Source: a virus. Taken from it: a DNA stretch of 23,092 nt. The stretch covers positions 1 to 23,092 of the IMG/VR virus record IMGVR_UViG_3300031643_000015, one strand, 5' to 3'. The notes below the pieces were generated by a model. It was not told the origin of the DNA and did no database searches. It was given only the letters and a program-made list of their open reading frames with translations. How positions within the stretch are numbered: the stretch's first letter is position 1; each line of letters starts with the position of its first letter. Positions 6,005 through 13,658 of the stretch are shown piece after piece. Position numbers and translations under genes: made by a program.

Positions 6005-7132
6005 TTATGATGTGGTCGAAGCCAGACACACAAATGGAGACTTGGTTGTGCCCCTCTTTGGGGTAAACGCAGAGTCTATTAAGGGCTGGCCATCCACTCG
6101 CTTTACGAATCTCCAGGTCGTCTCATCGGTAGAGAATCGGTATTCGATTGACCTGTCCACCTTCAGCCCCTTGCGGTCTCCGATAAGATACTGGTCGAAG
6201 TCATAGAGTCCTATGTCTCCAACCGACCCTAGTGTTGGTACGTGCTCAGAGAAATACAAGGGTATGCCGAACAGCCCACCAGGTACACGCTGACCTGCAA
6301 TCATCGTCCAGGTGATTACAGCAGTGCCGAGGTTAATCAGTTGGGGCAGTATAGCCTTATTCGCTACCCATGCCACGCTCTTGGCGTACATATCGCCCCT
6401 GAAACGAGACATGATATTCCCCAGGTCAACAAGGGCGACCTGATTCACCACTGCCCTGAGCGGCGTTAAAAGAGCACCACCATTCATAATTCCTAGTGGT
6501 TGCCCTACTCCGTTGCCCTGCCAGAAGGATTCTTCCTCATACCATACTATGGCATCGCCAAAGAGTTTGAGTAACAGGGCCTCTAGTCCCACAGCATTAT
6601 CTTCCAAGAGTTCGTCCGAAGCATAGGTAAACCCGGTCAACTTCTTGGCAATTAGCTTTACCCTTCCGAAAGTAGGGTCAGCAGGAGTCTTGGGACCAGC
6701 TTCTTCCGTCCAGTAGGCAATCACACCGCCATATACTGAGCTGGAGTGTGAGGGATCGAAGACTACCGAGTAATTATAGGTATCCGAAGACATTGGGACT
6801 TTACGGGCGAGAGGACGAACTATGGCGTTCTCAAGAGAGTAGGTTTCTATACCGGCCGCAAATTGCTCTGGTACAAGAAACCCGCCAGCGCTGTCAGTGC
6901 CTTCCGATAAAGCCTTCTTCCGCCAATCACCGGATTCCATCCTCTGAGCGTGATGGTCGGCGACAGCCCGCAGATACTCCCCGAAGCTCTTGAACTGAGG
7001 TTTGTCCTCAATCGCTGGAGGCGCATCGGGATCCCCCGGCAGGTATTTCCTTTCAGGTTGCTTTAATTCCTCCACGACTTTAGCAGCCGCAGTGGCCGCT
7101 ATTTCAGCTATTTTTTCTTCTGTCATTTCCAT
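6005..7132 (-). CDS. Major capsid protein, HK97 fold
   Basis: A 375-residue HK97-type major capsid protein. A short charged N-terminal arm (residues 1-75, a delta/scaffold-like region) precedes the mature core, which starts around LSEGTDSAGGFLVPEQF. Characteristic pieces follow: SLENAIVRPLARKVPM (N-arm/E-loop entry), WTEEAGPKTPADPTFGRV, KKLTGFTYASDELLEDN, the ESFWQGNGVGQPLGIMN loop, an A-domain segment with VWVANKAILPQL-like sequence, and LYDFDQYLIGDRKGLKV. The prohead protease encoded just upstream probably removes the N-terminal arm. The ATG at 7130-7132 has a CGGAGGTAAAAA site that overlaps the end of the protease gene, whose TAA is only three bases upstream. A hairpin follows the gene. 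Confidence 0.93.
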   Translation of the reverse strand: MEMTEEKIAEIAATAAAKVVEELKQPERKYLPGDPDAPPAIEDKPQFKSFGEYLRAVADHHAQRMESGDWRKKALSEGTDSAGGFLVPEQFAAGIETYSLENAIVRPLARKVPMSSDTYNYSVVFDPSHSSSVYGGVIAYWTEEAGPKTPADPTFGRVKLIAKKLTGFTYASDELLEDNAVGLEALLLKLFGDAIVWYEEESFWQGNGVGQPLGIMNGGALLTPLRAVVNQVALVDLGNIMSRFRGDMYAKSVAWVANKAILPQLINLGTAVITWTMIAGQRVPGGLFGIPLYFSEHVPTLGSVGDIGLYDFDQYLIGDRKGLKVDRSIEYRFSTDETTWRFVKRVDGQPLIDSAFTPKRGTTKSPFVCLASTTS

Positions 7133-7135
7133 TTT

Positions 7136-8413
7136 TTACCTCCGTAATTTTCCTTTTGCCTGATTGACTACTGCCTCTACTGATGCCTGCACTATGGCTT
7201 GTATATCAGCCTCAGTAAGAGATGGTTCAATCTTTTCAGGCTCTTCTGTTTGGGCTGAATCCAAGACTTCCTGAGCGAGAGATTGAATCTTCCCTAATCG
7301 CTCACGATTAGCCTTATTCAGCACTGCGCCGATTTTCTCGGCTATATCAACAGGAATGTCGTCTCCTGCTAAACGCATAATCCACCTCACTAATCCCCAA
7401 GCAGCCAGTTTATTCTCATCATTCAATCCTTCATCCTCAACTGCCTTTGCCAGATAATCAATTTCATCTGCTATCGAGGCTTGGCTGACAGTAGCCTCTT
7501 TCCCAGGGCCAGGTCGTTCAACACGCCTCATATCGCCCCCGCACTTAGGACACTTCAATTCATTGCAATGTTCATCGCTCCCCATCTTATAGCCGCATTC
7601 AATACACTCACACTCAAAAGCAGCCTTACTTTCCTGAGCGGGTTCAAATGTACCCTCATGCTCAGTGCAATGAGACTTGGCCTCGGCTGCCGTCCATGCT
7701 TCTTTATCATAACGATAAGCCTGTTCGGTCATAGCCGTTTCGTCTTTCAATTTGCCCATGATTATTGAATACTTCTTCCCTTCATGCTCTCGCTCGGTGC
7801 GCTTGAAAGTACCCTCCTGAAAATCGTCAGGGTCTTTAAGTCGGCAAGCGTGTTCATTGGGATAGGGCTTTTCAGTTAAATCCTCCGTAACCTCTTCTAA
7901 TACCTTCATCTGTTTATCCGTTATCAGCCCCTTCGTCTTTGCCTCTGCTAAAGCATTAGGGTTAGCCGGCACAGGACAGCCACTAAGTTCAAGCAAGTCC
8001 TGTTTTAGGTATCTTGTGGGACTATGCCCGAGCATTACATCTTCGTCTTTTACTTCTATAGGTTCACTCGCAATAGGCATAAACCCTACTGACGTAGCTC
8101 TCAGGAATCCGCCTTTATAGAGCTTATAAATTGTGTCGGCAAATTCATAATCCTCTCGTTTGGCAAATTCAATATGAAATTTGAGACGGCTATCATCTAG
8201 CCACACCTTCACGGCCTTGCCTACCGGGGGAGCATCATATTGATGCGCCCATAGAAATACAGGATTCTTCTTGTAATTCTTGAGCTGCCAGCCTGACGCT
8301 TGTATGATGTCGCCTACCCGGTCAGTGTCCTCAGTTGAGCCCACGAATTCGAGAACTCTATCCCCGACCTCCTTGATTTCAAACGATATAACCTTTCTAA
8401 TCATTTCTGGCAT
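7136..8413 (-). CDS. HK97-type prohead protease with extra C-terminal domains
   Basis: Residues 1-155 are a herpesvirus-like/HK97 prohead serine protease: GSTEDTDRVGDII, catalytic His57 in FLWAHQYDAPPVGK, catalytic Ser108 in FLRATSVGF, and the LELSGCPVPANPNAL end motif. It would trim capsid subunits and itself during head maturation. The protein is 425 residues, about twice the usual length. Residues 185-260 form a separate module with NEHACRLKDP, GKKYSIIMGKLK, TEQAYRYDKEAW and AAEAKSHCTEHEGTF, a domain found in other phage head-morphogenesis proteins. Then comes a zinc ribbon (CIEC at 270-273, CPKC at 288-291) and a helical tail. ATG 8411-8413 follows CGGAGGTAAATT. The tail might serve as a fused scaffold or targeting region. 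Confidence 0.9.
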   Translation of the reverse strand: MPEMIRKVISFEIKEVGDRVLEFVGSTEDTDRVGDIIQASGWQLKNYKKNPVFLWAHQYDAPPVGKAVKVWLDDSRLKFHIEFAKREDYEFADTIYKLYKGGFLRATSVGFMPIASEPIEVKDEDVMLGHSPTRYLKQDLLELSGCPVPANPNALAEAKTKGLITDKQMKVLEEVTEDLTEKPYPNEHACRLKDPDDFQEGTFKRTEREHEGKKYSIIMGKLKDETAMTEQAYRYDKEAWTAAEAKSHCTEHEGTFEPAQESKAAFECECIECGYKMGSDEHCNELKCPKCGGDMRRVERPGPGKEATVSQASIADEIDYLAKAVEDEGLNDENKLAAWGLVRWIMRLAGDDIPVDIAEKIGAVLNKANRERLGKIQSLAQEVLDSAQTEEPEKIEPSLTEADIQAIVQASVEAVVNQAKGKLRR

Positions 8414-8432
8414 AATTTACCTCCGATTATGT

Positions 8433-10355
8433 TTATACTATCGGCACCCACGTGCACCTACAGTTAGGGTGTGCCGGGATTCTCCCTGATGCCTGCTTAC
8501 GGGGATATTCGCTGCCATGCTGGGGGCCACACTCGTCACAAGTGCGGTCATCTAGCGCTGTGTACCATTCAACCTTCTCTACCCCTACATCGCCATATCC
8601 TTGTAATGCACCCTCGTTAGATGCAGCTATCGTCTCAGTCCTGGCCACCGTTCGGGAACGAACCTTGTTAGCTTCTCCATAATAAACAGTAACCCTCTTT
8701 GTTAATTTAGGGACTGATTCACCTAACTCAAAACCCTCTGCTAACGTCCCTCGTAAATCGTCTATTGACGTGCCATTCAGGAGTTTGGCCAATTCAAGTG
8801 AATGGGTACGAATCCATGCTAAGGCAGGCTTACTCAATCCCTTCCACTCTTTATGAGGAGTCTCCGGGGCGATAAGGTCCTGTGCATCGCTATAATGATG
8901 GTTGAATACCTCGCCGATTAAGGGCTGAAGTTTATCATCGAACTCCTCTTCAGCCTCGCCAACATCAAACAGGGCATCTTCGGGACCCTGCGCATTCTTC
9001 AAATTACTGATAACTTCCTTCTTCTGGTCGTCCCATAGTTTCTTCAAGGCGGTTATGAATAATTTTTCTTCACCCTCAGTCTTGGCTATGTATGCCTTCC
9101 AGAATGCGTCTTTCTGAGGTTCGAGCCATCTACTATAATGCATAGCAAAATAATGATTGGCATATCCAGTTAGGTCTCGCTTCAGAGGTTGAAGTTGCTT
9201 CGCAGGAACCTCTAATACACTGAAGGGTAGAAGGAAAGTGCCTTCTGCTTCGGCATCCATACCAATGACTAATCTCGCTTCCTCTCTTGTGATAATCCCT
9301 GCTGTGAAGTCCTGTCTATTCTGATTCCTAAGCCGGTCAATATCCTCTGGAACAGGATTTACAAAGTCAAACTCCAAGTCCTCATCGAACAGAGGGCATA
9401 GTTGCTCATTCAGGGCTTCCCTGATACGTTGTAAAGCTGGATGGATGGTGTATTTAGAAAAGACATATTCGTCAGCCTCAGCCCGGGCACGGCTTCCAAT
9501 ATCGGCTGCACCAATTAGAGACTCCGGTATATGATAAGCTCCGAGGATCAACTTCTTACTGGCCATCCTGAGAGCCGCAAAGTCAGCATCTCGCATATTG
9601 AAAGCGACATTACTAGCCTTCGCTCCACCCCAGAGAAACCCCGGTTTGTAGGCATTACGCCAGCCCTGGTGCATATCGGAGAACTCGTCTCTTAGTCTCT
9701 TCCTTTCTTCTGCCGGTGGAAGGTCAGGAAACTCTAAGAATACCCTCGGCGTAGCATCGTTATAGAAAAGTTTGTTTTGATACTTACCAGCGTATAGTTC
9801 CGAATCCAGGTCGGTAGAGATAGACCGCGCTGCCCCAATCCCTCGATATGGATTAGCAGGATTGGGATTGAAGATATGTATGACTTCAGGGACTTCGAGC
9901 TTTACTTTTACTGAGCCCCGGCTGAACTCATAATGGGAAATGTAAGTTTCTGCCGAGGGAACTATCGTCATATTCCCCGGCGGAGCTAACCACATCTCAG
10001 CAGGAACGCCTAACCTGTTTTTATTAAGGACAATAAACGCTTCCCCTACTAGCTCGATATAGGTTTGCAGCATCAAGAGGAATTGGTATCGTGTCTGAAA
10101 CGGGTTTATTCGGTTCCACAAGTCAACAAGCGGGTGATTGTCTATCTCTTCCTCGTTGCTTGCTTGATACAGCATCCACTCCGAAGAAGCGACTGAGTTC
10201 GCTATTAACGACACAGCACCAAATAGCCAGCCTATGTTCCCATAAGCCTGTAGATAGCCTTGGTAATCACGGCCTGGGGGAATAGCCATTTCAGTGAATC
10301 CCCCACCGCCTAGTCTATAACCGAGTAGTCTGCGTATTGTGTCCTTTACTGCCAT
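8433..10355 (-). CDS. Portal protein fused to a MuF-type minor head domain
   Basis: A 640-residue fusion. Residues 20-395 match the HK97-class portal: VSLIANSVASSEWMLY, NHPLVDLWNRINPFQTRY, the ELVGEAFIVL strand, PEVIHIFNPNPANPYRGIG, FLEFPDLPP, and a long C-terminal helical part (ARAEADEYVFSKYTIHPALQ). It forms the dodecameric DNA gate of the head. Residues 510-640 are a Mu gpF-like domain: VRSRTVARTETIAASNEG, VEWYTALDDRTCDECGPQHG, and a closing IPAHPNCRCTWVPIV. MuF proteins are injected or internal head proteins. Portal and MuF are normally separate neighbouring genes. ATG at 10353-10355 follows AGGAGATATAT. It lies 9 bases after the terminase stop. Confidence 0.93.
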   Translation of the reverse strand: MAVKDTIRRLLGYRLGGGGFTEMAIPPGRDYQGYLQAYGNIGWLFGAVSLIANSVASSEWMLYQASNEEEIDNHPLVDLWNRINPFQTRYQFLLMLQTYIELVGEAFIVLNKNRLGVPAEMWLAPPGNMTIVPSAETYISHYEFSRGSVKVKLEVPEVIHIFNPNPANPYRGIGAARSISTDLDSELYAGKYQNKLFYNDATPRVFLEFPDLPPAEERKRLRDEFSDMHQGWRNAYKPGFLWGGAKASNVAFNMRDADFAALRMASKKLILGAYHIPESLIGAADIGSRARAEADEYVFSKYTIHPALQRIREALNEQLCPLFDEDLEFDFVNPVPEDIDRLRNQNRQDFTAGIITREEARLVIGMDAEAEGTFLLPFSVLEVPAKQLQPLKRDLTGYANHYFAMHYSRWLEPQKDAFWKAYIAKTEGEEKLFITALKKLWDDQKKEVISNLKNAQGPEDALFDVGEAEEEFDDKLQPLIGEVFNHHYSDAQDLIAPETPHKEWKGLSKPALAWIRTHSLELAKLLNGTSIDDLRGTLAEGFELGESVPKLTKRVTVYYGEANKVRSRTVARTETIAASNEGALQGYGDVGVEKVEWYTALDDRTCDECGPQHGSEYPRKQASGRIPAHPNCRCTWVPIV

Positions 10356-10364
10356 ATATATCTC

Positions 10365-11582
10365 CTATACATCGAAGGCATAGCCCTTATATTCAGACTT
10401 GCCCATAACGCCATATCGCCTAGCGTCCATAAGATGCGAAAAGACGTGCATGGTCTTTTCTGTCAACTTGCCGTCCTTGTCCTGGATATATCTGTAATTG
10501 CGCTGCTCCTTGATACCGTTGGTTGAATCCTTTGTCCAGTAGTGTTTATACTGCCTGACCTTCTGATGCCCAAATTCAACGCTCCCAGGCCCCTTAGAGG
10601 CGGGTTTGATATTGAACCCACACCGCTTGATTTCCTCGATAGATTTAGGCTCGGCTGAGTCGGCAAAGATTTCATCATATCCCTTTTTAACTCCCAGCTC
10701 TTCCATGCGAGAAGCGATAACATCATTAGTTAATCCCTTGTCGTAGATTATCTCCTGGCAATATAACTCCTCGCCTAGAATGAGGCACTTTACAAGAGCC
10801 GTGGGGTCAGTCGAATAACCGAAGTCTAACCCGTAGAAGGTATCTCCATGCTCAGGCATCAAATCTACCTGCTGAAGAAGGGGATAGACTAAGCCCTCAA
10901 CCTTGCCTATCAAACCAAGCCCGTAAACATTCCACCAGTTCGGGTCTTTGTCTTTGTTCGACTCGATGTTAGATACTACCTCTTTAGGGAGTACGTCCAT
11001 AGCGTCTAAATAGGTAGAATGAATGTATTGATTCTCTGGCTCACCTATCCAGTATTCATGCGCCCAGAACTCCGAGACGGGATTCCAGTCTGCGAAGGTG
11101 AATAGCTTAGTTCGTATGTCTAATCCCTGAGCTGTCTCGTAGGGGATATTATTAGCCTCGTTTAAGAATAAGATGTCTCTCCGGGGGCCACGCACCTTAT
11201 CCGGTTCGTCAGCACCGAAGAATTCTATTATCGAATTCCCTATGCTGTAAATATGGTCAGTCTTATTGTATCGGGGGTTGTTATCACTCTCCCCAAGTAC
11301 ATTAAAAAAATCACGGATAGCTCCCTTTTTCAGGTGGGGTAAGGACTCACTCACTATGGAGATAACAAGCCTAGCTTCGCTATGACGAGCTATCAGGATG
11401 AGAAGCTGAAGGATAGACCACGTTTTACTTGAATATGTCCCTCCCTCGTTGATTGCCCGGCGGAATCCGTCTAAATACGCTTTTGCGTTGTCACGATAAA
11501 CCGATGTGAGAGACCACTTGACCACCCGCGATGATTTTATCTGTGAGTTGCTTCGTTTCTGCGTCTTTAACGCTGATTTCAT
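10365..11582 (-). CDS. terL: Terminase large subunit
   Basis: A 405-residue packaging ATPase-nuclease of the Terminase_3/PBSX group. The ATPase domain has a Walker A variant GGTYSSKT (47-54), Walker B DILFLNEA (136-143) and a coupling segment near TFADWNPVSEFW. The C-terminal RNase H-like nuclease has its acidic residues at D253 (YGLDFGYSTDPTAL), D308 (EIFADSAEP) and D386 (SHLMDARRYGV). The ATG at 11580-11582 overlaps the preceding small-terminase gene by 92 bases, with GGAG eleven bases ahead. A GTG at 11523-11525 (opening VVKWSLTSVYRD) would shorten the overlap but has no clear ribosome binding site. The stop is TAG, in frame with the portal start. Confidence 0.95.
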   Translation of the reverse strand: MKSALKTQKRSNSQIKSSRVVKWSLTSVYRDNAKAYLDGFRRAINEGGTYSSKTWSILQLLILIARHSEARLVISIVSESLPHLKKGAIRDFFNVLGESDNNPRYNKTDHIYSIGNSIIEFFGADEPDKVRGPRRDILFLNEANNIPYETAQGLDIRTKLFTFADWNPVSEFWAHEYWIGEPENQYIHSTYLDAMDVLPKEVVSNIESNKDKDPNWWNVYGLGLIGKVEGLVYPLLQQVDLMPEHGDTFYGLDFGYSTDPTALVKCLILGEELYCQEIIYDKGLTNDVIASRMEELGVKKGYDEIFADSAEPKSIEEIKRCGFNIKPASKGPGSVEFGHQKVRQYKHYWTKDSTNGIKEQRNYRYIQDKDGKLTEKTMHVFSHLMDARRYGVMGKSEYKGYAFDV

Positions 11583-11901
11583 ACTTTATCGGCTCTCCGT
11601 TTTCCCCACCAACAGGCTGCAATACCTTGCCTTCAGTGCGGTCCAGCAGTATGTTGAGGTCGTAGGAATTTTTAAGTGCCCGCCTTACCAAATTATGTGC
11701 TAGGGCCTCAACAATAGCCTTTTCCTTCACCATCCCCGTAGCTAACAGTTTCTTTAACTCCTCGCTCACATACCTCACATCGGGCGGCCGGCCAGCAGGG
11801 TTTCCTGATTGCCCTGGCGTAAATTTCTTTCTACCTTTTGCAAGGTTCGCCAGTGTGTTCGGATGCTTGCCCACAGGATATTTAGATTTCTGTTTCGCCA
11901 T
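11491..11901 (-). CDS. Putative terminase small subunit, DUF5681-like
   Basis: A 136-residue protein with the FTPGQSGNPAGRPP motif (residues 27-40) typical of DUF5681 proteins, followed by a helical part (EELKKLLATGMV, EALAHNLVRRALKN) and ILLDRTEGKVLQPV. Proteins of this type are commonly found directly before the large terminase and are taken as small terminase subunits that recognise the packaging site. The basic N-terminus (MAKQKSKYPVGK) fits DNA contact. ATG 11899-11901 follows GAGGAACAAG. It overlaps the 31-codon gene upstream and terL downstream. The family assignment rests on the PGQSGNPAGRP motif and position. Confidence 0.7.
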   Translation of the reverse strand: MAKQKSKYPVGKHPNTLANLAKGRKKFTPGQSGNPAGRPPDVRYVSEELKKLLATGMVKEKAIVEALAHNLVRRALKNSYDLNILLDRTEGKVLQPVGGENGEPIKYEISVKDAETKQLTDKIIAGGQVVSHIGLS

Positions 11902-11977
11902 CTTGTTCCTCAGTGGTAGTTTCCTCTGCCTCTGTTATGCTGTCTCTAGTCCATATAAAGTTATCGTCAAAGTCCAT
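11882..11977 (-). CDS. 31-residue acidic microprotein
   Basis: A 31-codon frame (MDFDDNFIWTRDS then a Glu/Thr-rich acidic tail) from ATG 11975-11977 to TAA 11882-11884. AAGGAGGAAG lies directly before the ATG, among the best ribosome binding sites in the window. It overlaps the end of the 59-residue gene by 11 bases and the start of the small terminase gene by 20. The strong site and snug fit support translation. It may act mainly to couple translation into the terminase gene. No function can be named. Confidence 0.45.
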   Translation of the reverse strand: MDFDDNFIWTRDSITEAEETTTEEQDGETEI

Positions 11978-12146
11978 CTTCCTCCTTAATCTTTTCCCAG
12001 CACTCAGGATGTACGGGCACTAATTCAACCTTGTCATACTGTTTTCTGTGCCACCAGACGAAATCATCATACTGCCAAATCATCTCTGGGCAGTATCCGC
12101 ATTTCATCTGGACACCGGCTTGTCGGATTTTGCCTGTGCCTATCAT
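11967..12146 (-). CDS. 59-residue putative metal-binding protein
   Basis: ATG 12144-12146 to TGA 11967-11969 encodes 59 residues. The sequence holds C16-x2-C19 (MKCGYCPEMIWQYD) and a second pair formed by H46 and C49 (VHPEC), arranged like a small zinc-binding knuckle, plus several Trp residues (FVWWHRK). It starts three bases after the stop of the membrane-protein gene, with GGTGA just ahead, and overlaps the following microprotein gene. No family is recognised. The function is unknown; position before the terminase genes is the only clue. Confidence 0.6.
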   Translation of the reverse strand: MIGTGKIRQAGVQMKCGYCPEMIWQYDDFVWWHRKQYDKVELVPVHPECWEKIKEEDGL

Positions 12147-12149
12147 GTT

Positions 12150-12380
12150 TCACCAGAATATCACCTGTACGAGTTTCGCTATCAATATCCAGACAATGAC
12201 ACCAAGGGCTCGCCCAAAGGCGTAGTAGTGATGCTCCTTCTTGAGCGATTCCAATAGTTCACTGCTAGGCTTGTATCTGGCACGCCAGGGGCAAAGGACT
12301 TCGCAAAGCCCTTCCACTAGAGCGTGTACCTCCCCAGGCTTGTTTAGAAACTCCTTAAAGTTAATACCACCTATAAACAT
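12150..12380 (-). CDS. Small protein with one C-terminal membrane segment
   Basis: From the ATG at 12378-12380 the product is 76 residues. A soluble N-terminal half (INFKEFLNKPGEVHALVEGL, two Cys nearby) is followed by a hydrophobic stretch of about 20 residues at the C-terminus (ALGVIVWILIAKLVQVIFW), so it is probably tail-anchored. I chose this start because it overlaps the stop of the peptidase-like gene as TGATG. A start at 12437 would give 95 residues but overlap that gene by 58 bases. Its place after a holin-like and a peptidase-like gene makes a lysis-accessory role conceivable, but this is only inference from position. Confidence 0.55.
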   Translation of the reverse strand: MFIGGINFKEFLNKPGEVHALVEGLCEVLCPWRARYKPSSELLESLKKEHHYYAFGRALGVIVWILIAKLVQVIFW

Positions 12381-12961
12381 CAGATTAAAGCAATAGCCCC
12401 TTGCAAAGAATAGAAATCGGTCAGCCTCTTTGTCCACATATACATACCATCACTCTGAGGCTCGAATACCATCGGCTCGCTATCGGGGAAAAGTATCAGG
12501 TTATAAGAATGTCCACTTTTATAGTCTATGACATCAGCCACTTGAGTGAGCTGAAAAATCAGGTTCACCATAACCTTGAACAGCATGGCGAACTTATCGC
12601 AGTCAAAGAAGTCTCGAACATACTCCAACCTGTCCGTGATATCCCAGGCTACGACATTGGCAAAGTTCTTTCTATTGGTTAGTCTATAATTGCCATCCAG
12701 GGGTAGCCTTATAATCTCCAAGCCCATGCCATTAAGCTGTGCTTGAATCCAGGCCGTGTCTCTCTCAGCAATATAGTCTATCTTCGGAGGAGCAGGTCGA
12801 GGAACTAATAACTCAAGCTGCCTTATCGTGTTCTCTGCCTCAATAAGTTTAGAGCCGATGTCCTTTAGGTTGCTACTGCACTCAGCAAAGTTTGTTGAAC
12901 ACCGCTCATACTTTAGCTTATAGCCCGAGAGGTCTCCCAGAAAGTCTTGCCAGTTAAACAT
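12380..12961 (-). CDS. Papain-like (agglutinin-C-type) putative cysteine peptidase
   Basis: A 193-residue protein. Residues 15-50 are a predicted coiled coil (SSNLKDIGSKLIEAENTIRQ). The C-terminal domain (about 60-193) has Cys121 in FFDCDKFAMLF, His151 in SGHSYNLILF and Glu167 in PMVFEPQSD. This C-H-E order and context match the papain-like C-terminal domain of Marasmius oreades agglutinin, seen in phage proteins as a DCD-FA, H-YN, EPQ pattern. Cleavage of a protein or peptide bond is inferred. ATG 12959-12961 is preferred over the in-frame TTG two codons earlier because GGAG lies seven bases before the ATG. The holin-like gene is two genes upstream and no classical endolysin is present here. 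Confidence 0.65.
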   Translation of the reverse strand: MFNWQDFLGDLSGYKLKYERCSTNFAECSSNLKDIGSKLIEAENTIRQLELLVPRPAPPKIDYIAERDTAWIQAQLNGMGLEIIRLPLDGNYRLTNRKNFANVVAWDITDRLEYVRDFFDCDKFAMLFKVMVNLIFQLTQVADVIDYKSGHSYNLILFPDSEPMVFEPQSDGMYMWTKRLTDFYSLQGAIALI

Positions 12962-13000
12962 TTGCAAACTCCATAACTTCCTGATAGCATCCAGATGGTG

Positions 13001-13285
13001 CTATCCACAAAATTGCGTAACACAATTATCACCGTCAAAAGCATGAAACCTTATATGCGCAAACTCAGGCATCTTAATTGAACACCATCCATCACGACAA
13101 TTAAGTGGGCATCCTATAACGGTGCAACCAAACCGATATACTTCCTCAATAGGGTCATACGCCAAAAGAGGGATTAGTGCTTTGGCATCTTTGGGTTTAG
13201 ACATTTTGGCAATCTTACGTATATCCTCTCTGCATTTACCACAGTATAGGTCGCCTGATTCACGCCCACATTTAGCACATATCAT
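13001..13285 (-). CDS. Cys-rich zinc-ribbon protein
   Basis: A 94-residue protein opening MICAKCGRE, with a zinc ribbon made of C3-x2-C6 and C15-x2-C18 (LYCGKCREDI). The second half holds six more Cys (GCTVIGCPLNCRDGWCS, DNCVTQFCG), perhaps a second metal or disulfide site. The ATG at 13283-13285 is preferred over an in-frame GTG four codons earlier because the GGGAGG site lies within that stretch. It lies between the holin-like and peptidase-like genes. No family is recognised. A hairpin (12983-13005, 7-bp GATAGCA stem) covers the TAG stop. Confidence 0.6.
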   Translation of the reverse strand: MICAKCGRESGDLYCGKCREDIRKIAKMSKPKDAKALIPLLAYDPIEEVYRFGCTVIGCPLNCRDGWCSIKMPEFAHIRFHAFDGDNCVTQFCG

Positions 13286-13315
13286 TTTGCCTCCCACTTA
13301 TCTTGATAATAAGGT

Positions 13316-13567
13316 TCAACCATTCTTCTTCTCTATCGCTGTGGCTACCTTATTGACCAAAGTGTCGAAGTTATTAGCATTTTTAGCCTTGATATGAGTT
13401 ATCGCCCGCTCCCCGAACCACCAGACAATCGTAGGAATAGCTAATGCCAGGAACCACTCCGGCGCGGTGATACCCTCTATGACGATTTGGGCGATCACGG
13501 CAGCGAAGATAATGCTAATTGCCGGTCTTGCTATTGCTCGGATGATTTGAACAACTGGATTCTCCAT
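13316..13567 (-). CDS. Holin-like small membrane protein
   Basis: An 83-residue protein with two hydrophobic segments, about residues 14-33 (ARPAISIIFAAVIAQIVI) and 38-53 (WFLALAIPTIVWWFG), joined by a short turn (EGITAPE). A charged amphipathic tail rich in Lys ends EKKNG. The ARP...WWFGERA plan is that of GTA_holin_3TM-type and related phage holins, which open the inner membrane at lysis. The ATG at 13565-13567 has AAGGAGGGACC. It is the first gene after the candidate late promoter and its leader hairpins. Family membership rests on topology and a short motif. Confidence 0.65.
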   Translation of the reverse strand: MENPVVQIIRAIARPAISIIFAAVIAQIVIEGITAPEWFLALAIPTIVWWFGERAITHIKAKNANNFDTLVNKVATAIEKKNG

Positions 13568-13589
13568 GGTCCCTCCTTAAATGAAAGAA

Positions 13590-13605
13590 CCACCCAAAAG
13601 GGTGG
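13590..13605 (-). terminator. Terminator-like hairpin in the late leader
   Basis: CCACCC-TTTT-GGGTGG on the minus strand is a perfect 6-bp stem followed by TTCTTTCATTT, a moderate U-tract. It lies 22 bases upstream of the holin-like start and about 50 bases after the predicted transcription start. A second stem, GGGCG-GAATA-CGCCC (13634-13648), precedes it. In this position it would act as a leader terminator or pause site. Confidence 0.55.
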
Positions 13606-13658
13606 CCTGTCAATGAGCTTGGTTTACTGTCTAGGGCGTATTCCGCCCCGTGTTTTTA

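Noticed and set aside
2645-10367. Genome-wide recoding of TAG as a sense codon
   Set aside because: TAG closes the terminase large subunit, radical SAM and HNH genes at positions that agree with family lengths and neighbour starts, so general amber recoding is not supported.
10463-10726. Minus-strand 87-codon frame inside terL
   Set aside because: It is fully contained in the nuclease domain of terL, in another frame and with no binding site.
13585-13613. A second TTGACA at 13608-13613 as a promoter
   Set aside because: The hexamer at the right spacing is GTTCTT, a poor -10, and the spacer is occupied by the terminator-like hairpin.
13634-13657. Plus-strand terminator formed by GGGCG/CGCCC and a T-run
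   Set aside because: There is no plus-strand gene for it to end. The stem is only 5 bp with four bases before the T-run. It is noted only as part of the late leader.
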